A stretch of DNA of 55,160 bases from an uncultured Propionibacteriaceae bacterium (GTDB taxonomy: Bacteria > Actinomycetota > Actinomycetes > Propionibacteriales > Propionibacteriaceae). The notes beneath the pieces were generated by a model. It was not told the origin of the DNA. It was given only the letters and a program-made list of their open reading frames with translations, and made no database searches. Position numbers and translations under genes: made by a program. Location of the stretch: positions 1-55,160 of the forward strand of contig CAMDZW010000025.1 in assembly GCA_945911015.1 (NCBI GenBank), written 5' to 3'. Shown here one piece after another: positions 49,464 to 55,160 of the stretch. How positions within the stretch are numbered: the stretch's first letter is position 1; each line of letters begins with the position of its first letter.

Positions 49464-50955
49464 ATGGCCTCCAATGTCCTTTTCCTGATGGTTGACCAGA
49501 TGCAAGGGCGCATCCTGGACCCCGACAGTCCGTGCCGCACCCCAAACCTGGATCGACTGGCCGAGCGCGGGGTTCGGTTCACCCGGGCCACCACTGCCAA
49601 CCCGGTCTGTTCCCCGGCCCGCGCCAGCTTGATGACCGGACTGCTGCCCCACAACCACGGCGTCACCCAGGTCACCCACACCGACCCGCTCGGGCACATC
49701 CAACTGTGCAATGACCGGCCGCACTGGGCACAGCGGTTGACCGCCGCCGGATACCGCACCGCCTACTTCGGCAAGTGGCACGTCGAGCAGACCGAGGAGC
49801 CACAACGATTCGGATGGCAGACCGACGTCTCCACCCACAGTCAGGCCTTCCAGCAACGGACGCAGGAGTCCCGCCGTCGCGATGACCTGGTGATGGCGGT
49901 TCATCACGACGGGCCGCTGGTTCGCCGACCAGCCCGGGACCAGCGGTGATCCGTACGACCACGGCATCGACTTCAACGCCTGGATGAGTCGTCCCTATCC
50001 GTTGGCCGAGCACCTGCACCCGACCAATTGGACTGCCGGCCAAGCAGTCCAGTTCCTGCAGCGACGCGACCCGACCACACCGTTCTTCCTGATGGTCTCC
50101 TTCACCCAGCCGCACTCTCCCTATGTCCCGCCACCGTGGTACTTCGACCTGTACGCCGAACGTTCCCTGCCCGAACCGGTGGTCGGGGACTGGGCCGGTG
50201 TCCACGAGTTCGCCGAGGATGCAGCAGATCCCAATGCGTGGCGGGGACGCCGCTCGGTGGTCGAGACCCAACGCGCCCGGGCCGGCTACTACGGATCGAT
50301 CCACCACATCGACCACCAGATCGGACGGATCACCGCCGAGCTCCGCCGCCAGCGGCTCGATGACAACACCTTGGTGATCTTCACCTCCGACCACGGCGAC
50401 ATGCTCGGCGACCATTACCTGTGGCGCAAGAACCATGGCTACGAAGGGTCGGTCCACATCCCCCTGGTCGTCCGCCTGCCCCGTTCGCTGGGCAGTCCGC
50501 GAGTCGCCCACGACGACTCCCCGGTCTGTCTCCAAGACGTCGCGCCCGCCATCCTCGACGTGGCCGGGGTGCCGATCCCCGACAGTGTCGACGGCCGCAG
50601 CCTGCGGCCGCTGGCCACCGGTGAGGGCGCGGACTGGAGACCGTACGTCCACGGCGAGTACGGGCTGGGCCGCTCACCCGAACAGGAGATGCAGTACCTG
50701 AGCGACGGCGACTGGAAGTACATCTGGTTCCCCCGTACGGGTGCTGAGCAACTGTTCCATCTGGCCGAGGATCCCGGCGAGACACGTGATCTCGCCGGGG
50801 ATCGGGGCCATGCCGAGGTCCTCGGGCAGTGGCGGGCGGCCTTGGTGCGCACGCTCGAGCCCCGCCGTGCCGGACTGACCGACGGGGCCGAGCTGGTGGT
50901 CCAGACCGGTCCACCGCTGGTTTCTCCGTACGCGATGGACCGACGCCTGGACTGA
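49464..50955 (+). pseudogene. Sulfatase (formylglycine-dependent), interrupted by a frameshift
   Basis: Two frames together encode about 496 residues of a sulfatase that would remove sulfate esters. The first (49464-49949) holds the metal-binding VDQMQ (D11) and the FGly motif C49-S-P-A-R (NPVCSPARASLMTG). The second continues without a normal start: the frame is open from 49894 and reads WFADQPGTSGDP, then FFLMVSFTQPHSPY, FTSDHGDMLGDH and WRKNHGYEGSVHIPLVVR. The shift is at about 49912-49920; removing one base there (for example C49917) gives GPWFADQP in one frame. Either the gene is broken, or it is a sequencing error. Exported status unclear: no signal peptide is seen. Confidence 0.85.
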
Positions 50956-50959
50956 GGGA

Positions 50960-52726
50960 TCAGCCGCGAATGGTGACGGTGAACTGACCCGGAGTCGCCC
51001 CGGTGAGGTAGACCTTGGTGCCGGCGGCGTCGACATGGCCACCGAGGTAGGTGTAACGCTCACCCGGGTCCATGCTGATCGAGCCTGATCCGGTCCCCGG
51101 TCCGAACTCGATCACGTCGTCGCCGACGGTGTAGGTGCCGGTGCCCTCGACCAGGTGGAACTCGTCGTCGTTGTCGGTGGCTTCGACACCGGACAGGGTC
51201 CCTCCGGGACGGAAGGCCAGCTCCAGGGTCCAGGTGGTCGCCGCACCCGCGAAGTCGATGTCGAGATCGAGCCCGTCGTCAGCGACGGTGACGATGATCT
51301 CGGTGGCCAGATCAACGGTGTGCTTGGGACGGTGGCCGAAGTCCATCTTGGCCCAGAACCGGCCTTCATCGGTCAGCGCATAGTCGGCGTCCTCACGGCG
51401 GTGTTCGGCCGGCAACGGCAGGTGGTACGGCACCTTCAACTCACTGAACAGCCGGTAGCGGCTCTCGCCGAGGACCTCCAACCCGTCAGAACGGAAGTGT
51501 CCGGTGGAGAAGAACCGTGGCGACAGGCGGACCGAGTCCAGGATCGCCGCACCGGAACGGAACTTGGCAAAGGTCGGGTTGGTCGACAGGCCTGAGGCGA
51601 TGACCGGGATCTGCGGATAGTCCGTGCCGCCGAAGACCGACGAGGTCCGGGTGCCAAAGCGATGCCGGATCAGGTCACTGCCGGGCAGATGGACGGTGCC
51701 GTCGCTGACCGGGCTGGTCGGGGCGGGCAGTTCTGCGGTCAGCTCTGGGCGTTGGATCACATCAGGCAGGAAGTCGCCGAGCTCGCCGGTGCCGCGGTCC
51801 AGGATGTCGGCGACGGCCTGGGCATGGCGGCCGTCCCCGTCCAGCAAGGCGATTTCGCGCAGCTGGAGGAGATACCACCACAGGTCACGCAGGCCCTTCT
51901 GGTCCTGGCGACGGGAGTGGACGGTCTCAACCTCTCCGTTGGGTTCAAGCAGAGTGAAGGTGGCCTCAAGGTTGGCTCGGACCGGCTCGCGCAGTTCGGG
52001 GCGGTCGAGCGCCCACGCCATGGCCAACAGGCTGATGTTGCTGACCTCGCTGGCGTAGGTGGAGCTGCGTTCGCTGTACATGCCGTCGGAGTCGATGTCG
52101 ATTCCCTCGGCCAGCCATTGATCGATGCGGTCGACCAGCTTGGGATCGGGGAAGAGCTGGTGGATCCGTGCCATCGCCGCACACAGTTCCCACCGGTGGT
52201 TCGGCGTGTGCACCCCACCGGCGCGCAGTCCGCTGCTGGCCAGGCGCATCACCTTCTGCAGTTGCAGCCGGATCGCGCGGGTCTGGGCCTGAGCGTCCTC
52301 GGTGAGGATGGACCAGATCTGGGTGATGTCTTGCATCGCGAAGGAGGTGTCCGGCGGCGAATGGAGGTTGCCGATGTCGTACGTGCCGTCACTGTGTTGA
52401 CGGTCGACCAGTGCCTGGGTGAGGTCTCGCATCGGGGTGACCAGGGACCTGTCGTGGTGGTACTGCGAGTCCGGCCAGACGTAGGCAGCGGCGAGCCGGC
52501 GAAGGGTACGGGCCAGTCCGCGGGGGGAGCCGGTGGCCAGTTGTGAGGCGTAACGGCTGAGTTCCTGCGGCACCTGGTCATTGCTGTGTTCGGTCAGGAC
52601 CGCGAGGAAGGCGCTGTCGACCTGGTCGGGCGGGGGAGGCGTGGCATGGGCAGGACGGGGGAGGCTGGTCAGCGCACCGACTGCGGCACCCGCAGCGGCT
52701 CCGATGAGGACATGGCGGCGTTCCAT
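50960..52726 (-). CDS. Tat-exported protein resembling an (alpha/alpha)6 polysaccharide lyase
   Basis: A 588-residue protein. Residues 1-28 form a Tat signal (ERRHVLIGAAAGAAVGALTSL, ending in PAHA). Residues about 30-330 appear to be helical, with GGVHTPNHRWELCAAMARIHQ and DGMYSERSSTYASEVSNISL. The Asn-His pair and the Tyr-rich segment resemble the catalytic Asn/His/Tyr of heparinase or PL8-type lyases. The rest (about 340-588) is beta-rich, as in the C-terminal domains of such lyases. The exact family is not certain. It faces the sulfatase gene with 4 bp between the stops, so the pair may target a sulfated polysaccharide. An AAGGAG site precedes the ATG at 52726. Confidence 0.6.
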   Translation of the reverse strand: MERRHVLIGAAAGAAVGALTSLPRPAHATPPPPDQVDSAFLAVLTEHSNDQVPQELSRYASQLATGSPRGLARTLRRLAAAYVWPDSQYHHDRSLVTPMRDLTQALVDRQHSDGTYDIGNLHSPPDTSFAMQDITQIWSILTEDAQAQTRAIRLQLQKVMRLASSGLRAGGVHTPNHRWELCAAMARIHQLFPDPKLVDRIDQWLAEGIDIDSDGMYSERSSTYASEVSNISLLAMAWALDRPELREPVRANLEATFTLLEPNGEVETVHSRRQDQKGLRDLWWYLLQLREIALLDGDGRHAQAVADILDRGTGELGDFLPDVIQRPELTAELPAPTSPVSDGTVHLPGSDLIRHRFGTRTSSVFGGTDYPQIPVIASGLSTNPTFAKFRSGAAILDSVRLSPRFFSTGHFRSDGLEVLGESRYRLFSELKVPYHLPLPAEHRREDADYALTDEGRFWAKMDFGHRPKHTVDLATEIIVTVADDGLDLDIDFAGAATTWTLELAFRPGGTLSGVEATDNDDEFHLVEGTGTYTVGDDVIEFGPGTGSGSISMDPGERYTYLGGHVDAAGTKVYLTGATPGQFTVTIRG

Positions 52727-52845
52727 CTCGACTCCTTGATTGTCGGGGAAAAAGCGGTTTCTCGTCTGTCACGCTAGCGGGCTGGGGCAGTCGCGTCCAT
52801 GGGCTGCCCATGCGTGGAACCGCCACCCGCCGAGCCCGGTTCGGG

Positions 52846-52851
52846 TAGGGT
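52846..52851 (+). promoter_or_regulatory. Promoter -10 of the retron-like RNA and RT gene
   Basis: TAGGGT fits TANNNT. Initiation 6-8 nt downstream would fall at 52858-52859, the first base of the a1-like repeat. This placement is what makes the call attractive; a clear -35 is not seen. Confidence 0.5.
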
Positions 52852-52858
52852 CCGCGCA

Positions 52859-53023
52859 TGCGGTGGCGCCGGGGTCGAGATCATGTCGGGCATCTCGATG
52901 TCCCACGCCCGAGGCACCCTCGGGTGGATCCGGTCCGTCGGGCCGACGCGCGCAGGCAGGTCGGTGGGCTCCGCCCACGACCCTGCCCACCACACGGAGC
53001 AGGTCGTCTCCGGCGCCACCGCA
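52859..53023 (+). ncRNA. Candidate retron msr-msd RNA
   Basis: A 165-nt stretch bounded by a perfect 14-bp inverted repeat: TGCGGTGGCGCCGG (52859-52872) and CCGGCGCCACCGCA (53010-53023), extendable inward by one G-U and one G-C pair. This matches the a1/a2 ends of retron RNAs. Inside are a 7-bp stem TCGAGAT/ATCTCGA (52875-52898), a 9-bp stem around CCCGAGG/CCTCGGG (52906-52926), a small stem near 52932-52944, and a 33-nt hairpin (52955-52987; 14 pairs with two single-base bulges), a good msd candidate. G52873 or G52874 could be the branching G. A TAGGGT -10 starts 13 nt upstream and the RT gene starts 37 nt downstream. Two more hairpins, GCAGC/GCTGC (53021-53033) and ATCGCAC/GTGCGAT (53038-53054), separate it from the RT start. 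Confidence 0.65.
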
Positions 53024-53060
53024 GCTCGGCTGCACCCATCGCACCGAGTGCGATCCAGCG

Positions 53061-54410
53061 ATGAGTCCCGAGTACGACACCGCGGCTCGGTTGGCCGTCT
53101 GGTGGTTGGGCGCGGACTGGAACCGGGACGCCCTGCAGCTTCGTGCCCGACACGCACTGGGCCGGATGCCCCAGTGGATGCCGGATCTGGTCGACCAGGT
53201 GCTGGCGGAGTTCCCTGGCAGCCCGATGGGCCGCCGACACGCGCTGGCGGTGTTCATTGCCAGACACCCGCTCTTCACCGCTGGCCTCGCTCAGGACCAC
53301 CTCAACGACGAATCGGTGCGGATCACACATCTGCCGGTCACCGAGGTCGAGGCGACCATGGCGGCGATGCCGTGGCCAGTGCCGGTGATCCGCACCGAGG
53401 TCGAACTCGCCGATCAGTTGCGTCTCGACCCGGAGGTGCTGCTGTGGCTGGCGGACCCGCAGCGCCGCCGTCGCCGCACCGGTGCCGACGATCCGCGCCT
53501 GCCGTACCGGTTCCGGTGGCTGGACCGCGGGAGTCGTCTGCCGCGGCTGCTGGAGATCCCCGGGCCGCTGTTGAAGTCGGTCCAGCGGCGCATCCTGGGT
53601 CATGTCCTGACGCCGATCCCGGCCCATCCCGCCGCGCATGGCTTCGTCCCCGGGCGCAGTGCGGTGACCCATGCCCGTCGACACGCTGGCGCAACCTGGG
53701 TGGTCACTGCCGATCTGCGGACGTTCTTCGCCAGCCTCGGCGCCCTGCGCGTACGGGGGATCTTCGCGACCGCTGGATACCCCGAAGCTGTCTCCGCGTT
53801 GTTGACCGGTCTGTGCACCGTACCGACTCCCCGCGGTGTGCTCGCGCAGATGCCGCCCGGTGGCGATGACGCCGACGGTTGCGGATCCATGGCCCGCACC
53901 GATCTCCGGGCGCGGCTACGGATCCCTCACCTGGCCCAAGGGGCACCGACCTCACCGGCGCTGTCCAACCTCATCGCCCACGGACTCGACCGTCGGCTCA
54001 CCGGATGGGCCGAACACTGGGGCGCGACCTACAGCCGCTATGCCGACGACCTCGCCTTCTCCGGCATCGGGACTCGACCCGGGCCAGGCTTTGTCCGCAT
54101 GCTGCATCGCATCATTGTCGACGAGGGCTTCGAACCGGCCACAGAGAAGCTCCGCAACAGGGGCCCCGGCAGCAGTCACCGGGTCACCGGCATTGTGATC
54201 AACACGCACCCGAACCTGTCCCGATCCGAGCACGACCGGTTGCGGGCGACCTTGCACGATGCCGCGATCCATGGTCCTCAGGCGGCCAATCGCGACGCAC
54301 ACCCCGACTTCCGCGCCCACCTCGAGGGTCGCGTCGCCTGGGCCGAGCAACTCAATCCGGTACGGGGTCACCGGTTGCGTCGTCAGCTGGACCGGATCAC
54401 CTGGGACTGA
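53061..54410 (+). CDS. Retron-type reverse transcriptase
   Basis: A 449-residue reverse transcriptase that would copy the upstream RNA into msDNA. Motifs in order: YRFRWLDRGSRLPRLLEIP (about 149-167), AAHGFVPGRSAVTHARRHAG (191-210; retrons usually have NAxxH, here HARRH at 204-208), catalytic D218 in TADLRTFFASL, QGAPTSPALSN (293-303), the YADD core (327-330, SRYADDLAFSG) and the VTG motif (375-377). These together place it with retron enzymes, closest in layout to myxobacterial ones as I recall them. An extra N-terminal region (about 1-110) has no known motif. The ATG at 53061 has no ribosome site; the frame is open to 52740 but that part is low-complexity and covers the candidate RNA. No effector gene follows. 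Confidence 0.9.
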   Translation: MSPEYDTAARLAVWWLGADWNRDALQLRARHALGRMPQWMPDLVDQVLAEFPGSPMGRRHALAVFIARHPLFTAGLAQDHLNDESVRITHLPVTEVEATMAAMPWPVPVIRTEVELADQLRLDPEVLLWLADPQRRRRRTGADDPRLPYRFRWLDRGSRLPRLLEIPGPLLKSVQRRILGHVLTPIPAHPAAHGFVPGRSAVTHARRHAGATWVVTADLRTFFASLGALRVRGIFATAGYPEAVSALLTGLCTVPTPRGVLAQMPPGGDDADGCGSMARTDLRARLRIPHLAQGAPTSPALSNLIAHGLDRRLTGWAEHWGATYSRYADDLAFSGIGTRPGPGFVRMLHRIIVDEGFEPATEKLRNRGPGSSHRVTGIVINTHPNLSRSEHDRLRATLHDAAIHGPQAANRDAHPDFRAHLEGRVAWAEQLNPVRGHRLRRQLDRITWD

Positions 54411-54417
54411 GCGTCGG

Positions 54418-54465
54418 CCCGTCAGCTGATCCGCCCGTCAGCTGATCCGCCCGTCAGCTGATCGG
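54418..54465. repeat. Three tandem 16-bp repeats over the ybaK stop
   Basis: CCCGTCAGCTGATCCG occurs at 54418-54433 and 54434-54449, then with one change near its end (CG to GG) at 54450-54465. The third copy includes the last codons and stop of ybaK. Each copy holds the palindrome TCAGCTGA. It lies between convergent RT and ybaK genes. The copies probably arose by slippage; a terminator or binding role is possible. Confidence 0.85.
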
Positions 54466-54942
54466 GGCGAACCGTCCCTGGGTGAGGGCGAGCAGGTCGG
54501 TCGGGGCGAGTCTGACCTGCAGTCCGCGCCGGCCAGCCGAGACCATCATCGACTCCAGAGTCGCTGCGGTCTGGTCGATCACCGTCGGCAGCGGTGTGCG
54601 CTGTCCGATGGGCGAGATCCCGCCCACCACGAAGCCGCTGCTGCGGGCAGCCACGGCCGGGTCGGCGAGGACGACCTTCTTCACTCCCACAGTGGCAGCC
54701 ATGGCTTTCAGATCGAGCATCGCGGGCACCGGGACCACCGCCACCGCCAGTCCCGCCCCGGTGTCCACGACCAAGGTCTTGAAGATCTCCGAGCCGGAGA
54801 CTCCCAGCTTCGCGGCAGCCTCCGCGCCGAAATGGGTCTCGCCGGGGTCGTGTTCGTACCGGTGGAGGGTGTGCGCCATCCGGGCACGCGTCAACGCCGC
54901 GATTGCCGGAGTGCCGGCCGCAGCAGCCTTCTTCCCTGCCAT
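54454..54942 (-). CDS. ybaK: Cys-tRNA(Pro)/Cys-tRNA(Cys) deacylase (YbaK/EbsC family)
   Basis: A 162-residue trans-editing protein that removes cysteine wrongly attached to tRNA(Pro). It has the YbaK fold marks TPAIAALTRARMAHTLHRYEHD, the GAEAAAKLGVSGSEIFKTLVV segment and GFVVGGISPIGQRTPLPTVID with the catalytic Lys region (VGVKKVVLADP). Length normal (about 159 in E. coli). The ATG at 54942 starts MAGKKAAAAGTPA. The stop codon lies in the third copy of a tandem repeat. It is the downstream neighbour of the methionine aminopeptidase gene on the same strand, 18 bp away. Confidence 0.95.
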   Translation of the reverse strand: MAGKKAAAAGTPAIAALTRARMAHTLHRYEHDPGETHFGAEAAAKLGVSGSEIFKTLVVDTGAGLAVAVVPVPAMLDLKAMAATVGVKKVVLADPAVAARSSGFVVGGISPIGQRTPLPTVIDQTAATLESMMVSAGRRGLQVRLAPTDLLALTQGRFAPIS

Positions 54943-54960
54943 GGTTCGATCAGGCGACGA

Positions 54961-55160
54961 TCACAGCGAGCTGCGGTCGGTCAGCACCAGGGGGCCGTCG
55001 GCGGTGATGGCGATGGTGTGCTCGGAGTGGGAGCCCCGTGACCCGTCCACCGAGCGCAGGGTCCAACCGTCCTCGTCGCGGCGGAGCTGGTCGGTGTTGG
55101 CCAGGAACCAAGGCTCGATCGCGATGACCAGACCTGGCCGCAGCGGAAAACCCCGCTTGG
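54961..55160 (-). CDS. map: Type I methionine aminopeptidase, C-terminal part
   Basis: The frame enters from the right edge and gives the last 65 residues. It reads KRGFPLRPGLVIAIEPWFL, then GSRGSHSEHTIAITADGPLVLT, the last two metal-binding segments of MetAP (Glu in IEPW and Glu in SEHT). The enzyme removes the initiator methionine from new proteins. The stop lies 18 bp upstream of ybaK. Confidence 0.93.
   Translation of the reverse strand, partial: KRGFPLRPGLVIAIEPWFLANTDQLRRDEDGWTLRSVDGSRGSHSEHTIAITADGPLVLTDRSSL

Noticed and set aside
49464..50955. Two separate sulfatase-related genes
   Set aside because: The second frame continues in sequence where the first breaks off and lacks its own FGly motif, so one frameshifted gene is the better reading.
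52740..53060. N-terminal extension of the RT frame
   Set aside because: The frame is open but the residues are low-complexity Arg/Ser/Pro/Gly, typical of non-coding high-GC sequence, and they would cover the candidate retron RNA.
52858..53064. A 68-codon frame starting at ATG 52858 and overlapping the RT start by ATGA
   Set aside because: Although its start sits just after the TAGGGT element, the protein is Arg/Pro-rich without any motif, its third codon positions are not strongly G/C, and it runs through the perfect inverted repeats that suggest an RNA. Kept only as an alternative.

Overview
The window looks like chromosomal DNA of a high-GC Gram-positive bacterium, most likely an actinobacterium of the Propionibacteriales type. 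The clues are the GlgE-type alpha-glucan pathway, the Trp-operon membrane protein and HGxxPAAW protein inside a trp cluster, a TIGR03085-type protein, GatCAB preceded by an ACT-domain protein, and frequent GTG starts. Many genes have a TANNNT -10 element only 6-8 nt before the start codon, as in leaderless actinobacterial transcripts. I could not fix the genus.

Layout. 1-2545: a sugar oxidation operon (Gfo/Idh/MocA oxidoreductase, TIM-barrel isomerase, mannitol-dehydrogenase family). 2548-13720: glgB, maltokinase and glgE on the minus strand (with a Nudix/GNAT protein and a VOC protein downstream), divergent glgP, then convergent glgX. Together these make and degrade alpha-glucan. 13901-20072: etfBA, a cysteine desulfurase and mnmA (sulfur and tRNA thiolation), interrupted by a minus-strand ArsR-SRPBCC fusion gene, then a MetE-like protein. 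20190-28762: aminotransferase, ligA, a small membrane protein, an ACT protein, gatCAB and an HTH-like protein. 28968-30760: a sugar-dehydrogenase lipoprotein and a TIGR03085 protein on the minus strand. 30824-38626: a tightly overlapping run of hisI, trpE, two small membrane proteins, trpC, trpB, trpA, then SCO, MauE/DoxX and DsbA-like genes. 38897-49311: gltBD, dnaE and a membrane protein. 49464-52726: a frameshifted sulfatase facing a Tat-exported, polysaccharide-lyase-like protein. 52846-54410: a retron-like module. 54454-55160: ybaK and the end of a type I methionine aminopeptidase gene.

The most interesting element is the retron-like module. The reverse transcriptase (53061-54410) has the YADD catalytic motif, the QGAPTSP motif and the VTG motif typical of retron enzymes. 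Directly upstream is a roughly 165-nt stretch bounded by a perfect 14-bp inverted repeat (52859-52872 with 53010-53023). It encloses at least three further hairpins, and a TANNNT -10 element lies 7 nt before its first base. This is the expected layout of a retron msr-msd RNA with its a1/a2 ends. No recognisable effector gene lies next to it, so either the effector is missing or the retron is of an uncharacterised kind.

Other features worth attention are two large nested palindromes (20076-20137 and 44864-44936), a triple 16-bp tandem repeat over the ybaK stop codon, a perfect operator in front of the ArsR-SRPBCC gene, an operator-like palindrome over the etfBA -10 element, and a single-base frameshift in the sulfatase gene.
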